Assembly (NCBI GenBank): GCA_034008185.1
Contig: CM067081.1
Span: 88,432,765-88,496,764 of the forward strand
Direction: 5' to 3'
Length of the DNA: 64,000 bases
Source of the DNA: Gorsachius magnificus
Lineage: Eukaryota > Chordata > Aves > Pelecaniformes > Ardeidae
Numbering within the stretch: position 1 is the first letter of the stretch; the number at the start of each line of letters is the position of its first letter. Position numbers and translations under genes: made by a program. The notes under the pieces were generated by a model. It did not search any database, had not been told where the DNA came from, and saw only the letters and a list, made by a program, of their open reading frames with translations. Below are positions 39,561 to 51,838 of this stretch, piece after piece.

Positions 39561-42500
39561 TCACCTCACGTAACAGGCTCTCGGCTTTGCCCAGTTGTTT
39601 TGCTTGCCTGCCACTAATGTTTAATCGCACTGTGGGCTCCAAGCAGGCCGTAACTTCACCATCCAGGCGCGACTCCCTCCCAGGACTCTTCTTTCTCCCC
39701 CTCCCCCCCACCAGACCTGGCTAACGTTTTTTTTGCTGCGGAGCAGGTTTTTGGTAGGTGCAACCTTGATGGAGGGCTTTAAAGCCCCTTGGGAGCCCGG
39801 GCTAGTCCCCGCAGGGAGCTCTCGTGGAGGAGAGGGTGTAAGGCTGAAGATGGTGGACGTGGGCTCTGGGGGTGGGAGCCCAGTGCGGCACTGCCAGGTG
39901 CACTTCGCCTCTTCCCCAGGCCTCGCCCCACCGAGCTCTGGCTTTTTTGCTGTCAGAAACACTCACTGTGGTTGATAACAGAATAAAGCACAGGTACACA
40001 CCTTTACTGAAAATAGGGAAGGGGGTGGAATTCCATCTTCAAACCAGTTTCGGTTTCATTTCACAGATTTACTGGAGGCCAAAGCGAAAGATAAAAGCCC
40101 CAGGGGATAATTAGCTCATGAGGATGAAAAACAAACACTGGTTGCAGAAACTCCTCTGAGTTAAATAGTTTTTGTTTGTTTGCATTTGGACCTTTGCGTA
40201 TTTCTATTGTTCACACAGCAGGTGTGAGCCGGTCACGTTCACTCAAAGGGAAAAGGCATCTCCGTTTTCTTGAGCTCTGTTTCCCTTCTCCACCAAAACA
40301 GGTTAAAAATGAACATTCTCTGGCAAGACAAAACCAGGTGCCCGTCCTCTCCATAAAATTTGCCGTACAGCGTGATGAGGTGGCTTCACATCTTCTAAAT
40401 CACTTCCGAGGAGCCCACCGTGCGGGGAAGGGACTTGAACCCCTGAAATTCCTACTAGAAACCTTCCTCCACCTGGGGAAAAAAGCAGGAGAGAGACTGT
40501 AGCTTTCCACATGAAAGCCCATCGATGTTTCCAAGCAACCTGAATATTGCAGTGGTATTTTCAAAACACACCAATAAAAGTGCAGGGTGAAATTTTTCAA
40601 AGCTGGTTCCTATAAATAGGCACCCAGATACCGCTGCAAAGATACCTTTGAACCGTCTTGCTCTAATTACTTTCATGATGAGCAAACTCCAGTCTGGGCT
40701 CTTCACGATCTCCCTGAACTTTCACACTTGACCCGTTTCAGTCATTCAGAAACACCACTGCACAGCTTGTACAGGAGGAAACAAAAGGACACTTCTAGTT
40801 TTGGTCTATGGTCTCGCGCCTTTTGCAACCAGTTCATATGGTAGGAATTTGGGGGTTTTCCCCAGCCGACTTCCTACCATGGGCTAGCACGAATGTACAA
40901 GAACATTTCCCACCCCACAGCCTGAATATGTTTTAGCTACAGTTGCAGGCACATAAGTGTTTTTTTTTTTTGTCCCATTTTTTCAAAGCCAATGTGGAGG
41001 GAAGGACCAAAATCTGCATTCACTACTCCTAGAGGTAATAACCTCTTACAGAGCTGTCACTTTGCCACTGGGGCAGAAAATGTAAAGGAAAAAAGAGGCA
41101 GGAGGAGAGGTCTGCAGCAGTGAAGGGATGCCAGGTGCAGGGGCCGACCACATAGGCTGCCACAGGTTGCTATGGAGGCGGTGGCATCAAGGGAAATGGT
41201 TTAGGCTTTATTCTTTCCAGGTGAAATGTAATCAGAAGAAACTACAAGACTCTTGTTTCGCAAAATCAGGAGTCTCAGAGGTAAATTCCTGGGATACATT
41301 AATACTTTCTGGATTATTTTTACTTCCCATCAATCCCACTAGACATAACTCAATGTATTAGCAAGTATTGGATTTAGTGGTGCAGGAGCAGGAATTATCT
41401 GCTGCTGAAGAGCAAAAGGCAGAACTGGCAGACAGAGGCAGCAACAAGCACTAGCATCAAAGAAATAACACTATATTAATCCAGTTTCAAACAAAACTAG
41501 CTGAAAGTTCAAGTGATAATGGCAGTCAGCATATGCTGTTCCTTAGCCAGGCAAGGCAGCACACCCATTTCATGTAACTACGTATCTCTGAAAGCTGGCA
41601 GACTGTAAGTAAGACTGATAAAACAAAGTCCACCACATCACAAAGTACAGCTCGTCCAAATGTCAGTGAAGTGAGGACAAGGTTAAAGAATCACAGAGAA
41701 AAAAAAAAAACCCCACCTTTTCGTAAGCAAATACTCAGGATTTATAGGCATCAGCTGACTACCTTCTCAGCACAGGGAAGTAATAAAATGATCCTGCATT
41801 TCCATGCTGAGTTTGCCATCACCAAGATTTGACTGAAATTTGATTACAGAAGTCCTGCAGGGAGACAGGCCCAGGAGAAAACCTTGCATATGTGGGAAAG
41901 CTCTGCAATGGCCAGAACCCCGGAGCACCTTGTCTTGCCATTTGGGCTTGGCGTCAGCAAGCTATTATTTTCTGCTGTTAAAAGCCAAAGCCCTTTTTCA
42001 CTCCTGAAGTTCAATGTACTCAAACATCCCTGCTTCACTCCCAGGCAGGACCAGGTTTGCCTTTATGCACCCATAGCCACGTGCCTCCCCAGCACAGTTC
42101 AGGCAGGTAAGGCTTCCCTTACACACACATAGGTCTGGTTTCTCAGCTAGGGTATTTTCTGGAATAAGCACAGGACTGCAAAAGCCAAAGGTCCTTTTAA
42201 CACAGGTCTAAAAGTAAGAAGGGTTCATGAGGTGTAGGGGAGGACGTGACATTATCTCCTGTTCTTTATTAGAGACACTGTTGAGCCTTTGGGATCCGAG
42301 AAATGATGGTTCTTTCATTTAGAATAAGAAGCAACAGGTGCTCCTATTTGCAGGAGTAAAGAATGCAAACCGAATGTAAATCTACCTAAAGCTGTGTGCA
42401 GCTTGCAACAAAAGGGTTAGAAACACAAGTATGCCATGGGCTGCGCTGGGCCAGCCCTTGCCGCTTGCTGGGGTGCAGCCCTAGACCCTCAGCTTCATAG

Positions 42501-43235
42501 CCCCAGCATTATGGGGACAGCGATGCTTGCAGCTGGTCTTCTGTTTCACAAACAGAATTTTCTAAGTTCAGCCACGGTGGTCTTACTTTACTCCAAACAG
42601 CACCCACAGTCCTGCCCTAAACCCATCACAGGTGTGAGGTACATGTTTCAGTGGAGCTTCTGTGGGAGCTGGCGCAGGATGGCAAGGCACAGAGGTGGCC
42701 ATGAGCATCTGGAAGCCCTCAACCCCTGTGTGCACAAGCACTTGCCCTGTGCTGAAGGTCCCACCAAACGCTCCACGGGAGAGCCAGCTGCCTGGGGAAA
42801 TGATCACAGACAACTCCAAGTGTCAAAGTCTCACAGCATCGTCCCTGGTGCTACTGCAGCCAGCAAAACCTGCCCGGCTGCAGTGTGGGGAACATCCTCA
42901 GCAGGCTCAGCGCCTGCTGACACACCACGCAAGCACCAGTCAAAGCTGAAACAACGTCCCTTTCCAGTGAGGCTGAGCCCCAGCAATCTCAGGACATGGC
43001 AAACTATATTTGGGAAGAGCCCAGATATATCCCAGCCAGTTTCTCTGCAGTGGGGCTGAGCTGAGGCAGCCGAGATTTAGTGCTTGCTGCGAAGTGAAAG
43101 CTGGAGTCATGGCCGTGGGCTCGCCATGGTCTGTGTTGGGAGTACAACGGTGATGGGCTGACTCTGGCTGGATGCCAGGTGCCCACCAAATCTGCTCTGT
43201 CACTCCCCTCGTCAGCAGGACAGAGGAAAGAAAAA
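39561..43235. other. No recognisable gene
   Basis: Mixed noncoding sequence. A 207-codon ORF opens at ATG 42436 and ends at 43059 (+), just before the LTR. It is Ser/Pro/Cys-rich with no domain that I recognise and is not called as a gene. Confidence 0.45.
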
Positions 43236-43554
43236 TGTATTGAAAGGTTCATGGGTTGAGATAAAGACAGGGAGGGATCATTTGCCGGTTACTGTCATGG
43301 GCAAAACAGACTCAACTTGGGGAAATTACTTTAATTTATTACCAGTCAAATCAGAGTATGAGAGGATAAAAAAAACCTTGAATCTTAAAACACCTTCCTC
43401 CCACCCCTCCCTTCTTCCTGGGCTTAACTTCATTCCTGATTTTCTCTACCTTCTCCCCCTGAGCAACGCAGGGGGACAGGGAATGGGGTTGGGGTCAGTT
43501 CATCACACGCTGTCTCTGCCGCTCCTTCCTCCTCAGGGGAGGACTCCTCACACT

Positions 43555-44040
43555 CTGCCCCTGCTCCAGCCAGGGATCCCTCCCACGGCAGACAGTCCTC
43601 CATGGTCTCCAGTGTGGGTCCTTCCCATAAGCTGCAGTTCTTCATGAACTGCTCCAGCGTGGGTCCATCCTTTCCATGGGGTGCTGTCCTTCAGGCACAG
43701 ACTGCTCCAGCGTGGGTCCCCCGCAGGGTCACCAGCCCGGCCAGAAAACCTACTCCAGCCCGGGCTCCTCTCTCCATGGGGCCACAGGTCCTGCCAGGAG
43801 CCTGCTCCAGCGTGGGCTTCCCACGGGGTCACAGCCTCCTTCGGGCACATCCACCTCCTCCGGTGTGGGGTCCAGGTGGAGCTCTGCTCCAGGGCGCCGC
43901 CGGCCCGCCTCCCCCGGCCCCCTGGGGGGCCGGGGCCCCCGGCCCCGGGCTGCGGGGGGACAGGCTGCCCCACCACGGGCTGCACCAGGGGCTGCAGGGG
44001 AATCTCTGTTCCGGCGCCTGGAGCCCCTCCTGCCCCTCCT
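43555..44040. repeat. Degenerate ~50-bp tandem array within the LTR
   Basis: The phrase CTGCTCCAGCGTGGG or a close variant recurs at 43649, 43702, 43750 and 43802, with weaker copies before and after. The period is 48-53 bp. The array keeps long frames open on both strands (for example plus 43602-44672), which explains the proline/glycine-rich spurious ORFs here. Confidence 0.85.
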
Positions 44041-44297
44041 GCTGCACTGGCCTGGGGGTCTGCAGGGCTGCTCCTCTCACGTCCTCTCACTTCTCTCTCT
44101 CTGGCTACTGTGCCGCAGCAAGGTTTTTTTTTGTTCTTAAATGTGTTATCCCAGAGATGCTACCACCATCGCTGATGGGCTCGGCCTTGGCCAGCAGTGG
44201 ATCTGCCTTGGAGCTGGCTGGCGTTGGTTCTGTCGGGCATGGGGGAAGCTTCTGGCAGCTTCTCACAGAAGCCCCCCCTGTAGTAGGCTCTTCCCTT

Positions 44298-44315
44298 CCC
44301 CCCCCCCCCCCCCCC
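44298..44315. repeat. C-run
   Basis: About 17 uninterrupted C near the sense 5' end of the LTR. The exact length is unreliable in most sequencing. Confidence 0.85.
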
Positions 44316-44342
44316 AAAACCTTGCCTCGCAAACCCAGTACA

Positions 44343-47300
44343 ACAACAGAGGAGAAACATGCTGAGATAAATGTGGGAAGACGTGGGGAGCAGATGTCGG
44401 CTCATCCCTCCTCAGGTGTTTGGGCACCTGACCAGCCGGTGGGGAGGCCCGGGCACGCCGAGGACAGGGGAGGGCCGGCAGTGGGTCCACCCTCGGCAGC
44501 CATTTTACACCACAGAGTAGAGGAAGCTCACGCTTCTCCTCCTTCAGGCAAGGAAGTGTCTTGTCTGAAGAGATTTTTGGACTTGAACGTGGTACACAAA
44601 GGGCGTGTTATGGGGCCATGGACGCACACTTGGGTACGTGCCTCACAGGCTGCTGCCCAGCACACTTGGTAAAACATACACCGAGTTTTATAAGCAAAGA
44701 ACTACAGCCCTCTGCAGCGAAACAGTGGGTGTTCCCAAAACCAGCTTTCTGCATTACAGCTGGCATGAAACATAAATATTTTTTTCCAGAGAGCCTGTTT
44801 TACCAAATTCCTGCAAACTCAGCCACTGCCTCGGGCCAGGCAGCTGCCGGCGGTTGGGGCCTGCACACTCATGTTTTGGGAGAGCATTGGGGTGTCCCTG
44901 GGGCCAGGTGAGTACTGCCAGGAGGATGTTCAGGGCTGCCCTTGAATCAGCCCTCACTGCAACACCTGCCAACGGCTTCCATGGACATCCGGCAGGGCTG
45001 CCGCCATTAACTAAATACCCTTTTCTTCAGTGTAGTTTATTAAATCACAGAGCCTCGTAGTTATGTGTGACTCGTGTAATGTGTGAGTAAGCACGTGTAC
45101 ACCAGTTACTCTTCTTTTGCTGTGTTAAAGTTATACTTAGAAGACTTTTCCCACAGAAATACAGTAGAATTTTAGTTAATTCCCAGCAAATACAGTACCT
45201 GAGTGATAATGTGTGTAAATAGTGCATAAGTTGCCCCTGGTCATGACGCATTTTCCTGTTATTTCCATTAAAGGAGTAACGGTGAACTTCTGACGATCAT
45301 ATTGCAAGGAAGCCTACAGAAAGTATGCTGAAGACACTAAAGGCGGCATCTATGTATAAAGTAATTTATTCTAAGTGGTTTATTTTTGAGACGCAACTGT
45401 ACTATTGGACCGTTAAATAAGAGACTTTTACAACCACCAGTAACAAGTACGTACTCTACCCTCTGTTTTGGGAATTGCTGCCCATTGCAACCAAGTGCCA
45501 CATTTTGCATATCCTTTGCCCAGCTGAGAAGGACATGCTCCACCTAGCAGCCCTGGCATGTCCCCAGCTGCATCCCAGCAGCGCGAGGGGCCGGTCCCCA
45601 CAGTGAGGACCAGCAGCCCCAGAGTGCCCCAGCCCCGGCCAGTACCTGCCAGCTGCCTCCCCGGAGGTGTTACAGAGCTTTTTGGCATGGGAGGAGAGCC
45701 CACATCCCGCTGAGCCCCACGGCAGGGATGACTAATGGCCGAGCCACATCTCTGGTGCAATCCTGTTTGCTCACAGCAAGCCCGTTTCCCCTCTTTCCCT
45801 GGAGGGCAGGGGGTGGCTGGGTGCCATTTGGGCTTTTTTTTTGCCTTTCATTTTGGAAAAAGGTCAGGGAGCCCTGCAGTGAGCCCCTGGGCCGCCCATG
45901 TTGCCCTGACATGCGGGGCGCAGGGTGTCAGCATGGGCTCAGGACCACCTTCTTTGGGCTGTCACCTCGCGAGAGGCCTCGGGCACAGCCTGATGCTGCG
46001 GGTTGACACCAGGGCTGCCTGCAATACCAGCTTCCTGCAAGTGAGCCCTAAAAATCTCAGTCAGGAATCCGAAACCTGACAGTTTCTTTTTAGTCAGAGG
46101 CTCCGTGACACGTGGCTTTATCTGTCCTTTCCTGCCCTTTGACAACCCCTCATGTCACCAACTCATCTGAACGCAAAGAATGCTTGGGCAACTCGGTGCT
46201 CAGCAGGAAATCCTCGCCTCTGCTGTGACTGCTAAAAAACCTTTTACGAGACGCAGCTGTAACCTTCAAGCATGCACCAGGAAAAACATCTGGTGCACTT
46301 TTCAGCAAAGCATTTAATAACATTTATTAATCCAAAACCACCACCGGACTGGGATTATCATATAATATATAACTTCAGGGTGTCTGCTTTTGGTTTTGGG
46401 AAGATAATCAATGGCTCAAGCTTGTTAATCTATAAAGCAAATTAGGGCACTGTAATTGCACAGGCATGCTTGAAGAGGCCCAGGCAGTTTCTTTGTTGTA
46501 AGCACGATTTTGGTTCTCTCCCTTTTTTTTTTTTAATTTTAGGACTAATTAAATAGATCAGATAAATAAATCAATGGCAAAGTCTCCATCCCAGGAGAAG
46601 CAAGCAGCTCTTCTGTATACCTTCCTACAAGTTGTTCTCTATGAATTTTTTAAAGATCTCATAATTTCTTTTTCCTGAAGTCAAAATGTTTAAATGTCAA
46701 AATGTTTATAGAATATATTACCTAGAACTATCAAAGGAAAAGCCAGCATGAAATCTGTCTTCGAGTATTCCCTTTCAACAGTTAAAACTTGATCTAATTC
46801 TCATGCTTGTTATCAACATATTGTTAAAGAATTGCTATTACTAGTAAAAAATAAATCCCACCTAAGGAGGGGAGAAAAACTCTCCTAGATTTGTTAGCAG
46901 GCAGGGTTTCTCCTCTGCACACAATTAGCACTCAGCCTCTGCTATGCTTTACCACAAAACAAATAAAGACCCCTTGCAACTACAAGGGTACATTAGGAAA
47001 AAGTGATTATAACAAGACTTAGGGGGCTACTGTAGCACCTTGAGTGAAATTAGGGCTGGGAGGGCTGTGTTGCTGGGTACCTGCCCACCACCATTCCTGC
47101 GCTTCCTGGAAAAATAAGTTTTCCTCTTACACGCTGGAAATCACCCACAAAAATATTCCTTAAGCTTTAACCTGGGGAGGAGTGTGGCCCCCCCTCCAAA
47201 CTGTACTGCTGAGCTGGGAAAGGACAGGAGAGAAAGGAGAGGTAGGAAAGCAGTCCTTACTAGTGGGAGGAGAAAGTCAATAGTGGAGAGCACACATACA

Positions 47301-50300
47301 AAAAATCTACTGTGGTTTCTTAGCATGCTTTAGCTGTGTCTTTTCTGATCGCATCACACACTTTTGCTCTCTCTTGCTCCAATGTTTCTTTTTTCTCGGG
47401 TTTGTTGTGGCCCTCGTCCCTGCACTCAGCATGGAAGGAGGGTCAGGTCCAAGGAGCTCACCTGCCCACAGGTACCACCACGTCCCCCCGCAGTGGGCTG
47501 GCTGTCCCCTGCCACTGCCTTCACACGAGCTGGAAACTGAGCATTAGAAAAACAAATGCAACACCAATCTCTTCATAAATAAATACACGTGTCCTTCAAA
47601 CACATCCCTTTTATGCAAAGCATAAGTAACAAAAGCTGTTAGCAGTAACCATACATGAGAAGGAGCTAGAGGAATCCATAAATGAGATACCTTGAAAGCA
47701 GGGGTGATGCGGTGTCAGAATTCCTCAAGAAAATTACCGAGGCCAGAGAAAAACATTGGGAAGACTTCAGCAGGGCCCCCAGGCGAGGGATGTGCTCCAG
47801 GCAAAGCCAGGGAAGTCTACCAGAGAGAGGTCACAAACACAGCGAGAGGTGAAAGGTGAGAGAAAACAGTTTGGCACATAGAATTAAGTCAATGACCAAG
47901 TATGGAAAAGTTACAGGATCTTCTGCCTAGGGACCCCAGGGTTGAGTTCCCACAGACGTGGGATTTTTCCAGTTGGGAGAGACGGTGTTGAGCTCTCCTG
48001 TGCTCCAGGAGCATCCCTTTGGGGCTGGCAGGTGAGCCAGGTGGTCCACACGATGCTCCTCAGCCTTCCTGCAGGCAGAGCGGTTGTTCATCTGCAGCAG
48101 AAGAAGGGAGAACTCGCGTGCAAGTAAAACTGTTCCCCTCGTGACTTCACTCCACGAGGAAAATACAAACATACGGGAAATCTGGAAGGATTATCAATTA
48201 AAATTACCTCTTCACACCTCCTTAATGGTTATGATTTTTTTTTTTGCAGTTTACTTACAATTGATGGCTATGAGTTTTTTTCACGGTAGTTAACCCTGTA
48301 GCCTTCCAGGACAAAAATCAGGCTCCGAGCACAGCATGTTCTTAGCTCGGAGACTTGTGGCCTGAGGTATGTAACAAGTTCTGCACATCTGTGTTACACC
48401 TGAGCTTACCCACCGGGAACTTAAAATCACTTGGTTTTTTTGCTCCCATAGTTCTGTTACTTTTGGGTGTGAGTCACCGGCTAGCCCAGGGCTGAGGGTG
48501 TTTATACACCACCACTCCTCTAACATTCCTCAGAAAAGAGAGTCTCCTTAGAAGGCTAACATCATCTACAAACAGGAAAATAGTGTAAAAACAATAATGC
48601 TAAAGAGCAACCAGTAAATATCTGGCTTTTTAAAGTTTGAGAAGGGTCGTGGTAGTAAAAGATTATGTGCTCACATTTACGTTGTTACCTCTTTTTTCCA
48701 CAAGCTAAGATTTCTTCCCCTTTCCTGTTTTTTCCTTCGTCAAAACATGGTTGCTGATTTTAGCATCCATGTATTTTGCTTTCCTGTACAAGGATAGATC
48801 ATACTGATCTTACTCCATCAAGGCAAAAGTACAGCCAAGGGTCATTTGGCCCCAGGGACATGTCCTCATACAGTTGGATGCTGTGCAAAAGCTGCTAAAT
48901 GGCAGAGAACTCCAATATTATGTATGAATTGGCTCGCGCTCTCATTTGGCAGAGACGGGGGACAGCCAAGCAGATGCACATTTCCTTCTCCCACTGGCCA
49001 GTAAGAACAGCTCATCTTTCTTATTGTCAGCTGAAGCTGGAGGCGAGCACAGAAGAGATAAACACAACAGACTCTGCCTCATTGATCTCCCACTGAACCA
49101 CAGACAGGAAAATAAGTCCTCTGCTGCTGGTGGCAGCTGAGTTTTCTCCAGCACCTTCACACAGTTTAGCGTACGAAGGGTTGCGCTGAGCCCCGAGCCT
49201 GCCTGGGCTCGCGGGTGAGGCCGCTGCGTAAGCGCCCTGCGCGGCACCGCGCCGGGGGCTGACTCACTCGCAGCTCCTGATGCCATTCCTCATCTCTGGC
49301 AGGATATGGAAAATGTGTCAAGCCTGGCACACGATAGTAAACATATTCCTTTGGAATATTGGCTTTGGTGCTTTCACCAGCCCGTTTTAGTTCGGGCAGT
49401 TTGCAAGCGGTGCTTTTAAGACAGAAGATCCAAAACCCCACTGGCTCCTCTCCCCAGTGAATGCGGAGATGACTTCAGCGTGCTGCGTTGAATAACAAAA
49501 CCCTTTTTTTTTGTACAACGCCAAAGTATCGGTGCAGTGCTTTGAACGGAGGTTACCTTTATGATTCACGGCATGAATGAGCACTTAGTGGGTGCATACA
49601 AGAGCGCTGTACGAATCAGGAAATGGCTCTTTCAGGTCTCCTTACAAAAGGAAGTGAGTCTGAAGCTTGCTAAATTTACAGAGAGGACGTTCCTTAACTT
49701 AATCTAGGGCAGGGGATGGGGGGAAGGGAAGGATCCCTTTTCTTTCACTGTGGGTGGATACTCTGCATGTTTCCGTACACAATTTTCAACAACAAAAAAA
49801 GAAAGTAAAGAAACCGTGGTGGTGAGGGCTGCCCCCGCAGATCCCTGCCTACGTCCCCTAGCTGGTGCGTGCGTACAGCCACGAAGACTCCTCTGGCTTC
49901 ACGCTTCAGCGTCACCCCCATCACTGGGAAAATGAGAGAGCTTTTCCTCACCCCACCCAGGTAAAGCCGTGAGCTGGCATGGAGGGAGCATCAATGCACA
50001 CCGCTGCTTGGGGTGGCCCGCCTTCCTCTGCTGCTTCTGGAGCCCGCTGCCTGCGGAGCAAGGGCACACACGGTGCCCCAGCACTCCTGGCCAAATGCTG
50101 GATGTGGCTCAATTTCAGGTCAAAGAAACAGACTACCTCATCAAAGGCACAGGTGCTGCGCCCTGGAGTTGAGTGAAGGTACTTCAGGTTACGACTCAGT
50201 GCTGGGAGATCCAGATGCAGTGGGAGATGCAACACCAGCCTTTGAAAGGTACGGGAGGTGGTATGGTTCTGTGGCCTTCACACCATAACAGCCCGAGAAG

Positions 50301-51486
50301 GAAGAAATGAGGTTCTCCTCTTGAGCTTATTCTTATACTCAGGTGTGCCGTTGCTGATCGCAGTACTGCCTTAGAACGCAGGCTGAGCAAGCCCCCGAGG
50401 CAAGACAAGGTGTTCACACACAGCCCTCCAGCGCTGGCCTGCCCAGGGGTCTCAGGGCTGCAGGCTGCCTTCCTTGGGTAGGACTGATGAACCCCAATGG
50501 TAACAGACAGCAGCAACAGCCTTCCCAACACAACATCTGCCCTCTCTGCCAAAAAGCATGTAGCAAGTGTCCCACCTTGTTACCTCATGGGACTGCGGTA
50601 CGAACTTTAGGTTAAGTCCTGCTGACCAAGATCTGGGCACTCAGACTACATGTAAAGCACATCCTTTAGCTTCAGTCTCAATCAAATTCAATTCTTGAGT
50701 CTCATGCAGGTTTATATGCACACTGTAAACAAAGAGAGAAGTTCCCTGACCAAGCTGTCCCAGTGCCCACAATGCTTGTTTTCACGGTGGGCACAAAGAC
50801 ACGAGTCCAAGCACAGCTCAGCCACTACTCCCAGGCACAGAGTAGCGAGTCACCCCGGATCTGTTCCTCCCTGGAAGATGCAGCAAAGCTTACCAAAACC
50901 AAGATCGTGTCTCAGTAACTGGGCCTGGTGATGGAGCATTGCATCCCGCTTACCTGCCACAGCTGGACGCGGCCCACATGACTGACTGGCTTTGCATGTT
51001 ACTTGGTAAATTTAGACCTTCAAATGCACTCAAAAAAAAAAAAAAAAAAAGGCCAGGAGGAGTTAAGTGAGACTGATGTCTTAGTCTGGTGCAGGCATTG
51101 TAGCTCCATTTCCATGCAGAAAGGAATTTTTAGAGGAAGAAGATTGGTGACCAGCTGTGAGATGTCCTTGATTTCTCCACCTTTCAACACCAATGCAACA
51201 ACGGCTACCAGTAACACCAGCTTGGAAACGTGGCCATGAGAGCAGTTCTGCTGTTCTGGTGGAATCCATGAATGTCAAGATAAGATGAAAGTCCAGATCA
51301 GACTTTGGACTTAAACCAGACATGGCCAGTAATGAACTTCACTGACATGAAACGGGAGAAAACAACACAATTGCATCAATATACCAATGTTGCTTCCAGC
51401 AAGACCTTGAGAAAGCTGTCGGCTCCAGTCAATTTAAGAACCACACACAGCCAAAAAATACCAGAATCAGCTAATGGTCCAGACTT
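44343..51486. other. No recognisable gene
   Basis: AT-rich noncoding DNA with a small CpG cluster at about 49165-49270 and an A-run of about 19 at 51031-51050. APOO, which follows SAT1 in mammals, was looked for on the minus strand and no exon was recognised. Confidence 0.5.
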
Positions 51487-51838
51487 AAGAGGATCTTAGT
51501 GCCCTCTACAACTGCCCGACAGGAGGCTGTAGCGAGGTAGGGGTCAGCTTCTTCTCCCTGGTAATGGGCGATAGGACGAGGGGAAATGGTCTGAAGTTGC
51601 GCCAGAGCAGGTTTAGATTGAACATTAGGAAAAATTTCTTCACAGAAAGGGTTGTCAGGCACTGGAACGGGCTGCCCAGGGAAGTGGTCGAGTCCCCATC
51701 CCTGGAGGTATTTAAAAGCCGGGCAGACGAGGTGCTTAGAGACACGGTTTAGTGGTGGGATGGCAGTTTTAGGTTAACGGTTGGACTTGATGATCTTAAA
51801 GGTCTTTTCCCACCTAAATGATTCTATTATTCTATGAC
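51487..51838 (+). mobile_element. CR1 LINE fragment, 5'-truncated
   Basis: Starts inside the reverse-transcriptase C-terminal region (GATCTTAGTGCCCTCTAC...) and ends with the CR1 tail ...GATGATCTTAAAGG, then ATTCTATTATTCTATGA. The frame at 51564-51752 reads [20 protein letters not shown] and stays open to its stop, so this copy is fairly intact. It resembles the 2944-3396 copy closely but has opposite orientation. Confidence 0.94.

Larger units (their letters stand above)
43236..44342 (-). mobile_element. Probable solo LTR of an avian endogenous retrovirus, antisense
   Basis: Read on the minus strand, it begins TGTACTGGG at 44342. It carries a C/G homopolymer, a GC-rich tandem array (43555-44040) and an AATAAA at 43340-43335 about 100 bp before its 3' limit, which is the LTR order of U3, R and U5. 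I recall closely similar sequence as a repeated LTR in bird genomes, but cannot name the family without a search. The 3' boundary near 43236 is approximate. No gag, pol or env remnant is seen beside it, hence solo LTR. Confidence 0.6.

Noticed and set aside
43220..44353. ACAGAGGA on both sides of the LTR as a target-site duplication
   Set aside because: The copies at 43220-43227 and 44346-44353 are not flush with the apparent element ends and lie in AG-rich sequence; probably coincidence.
43602..44672. 356-codon plus-strand ORF
   Set aside because: Lies in the LTR tandem array and reads through it and the C-run; repeat-driven openness and not a gene.
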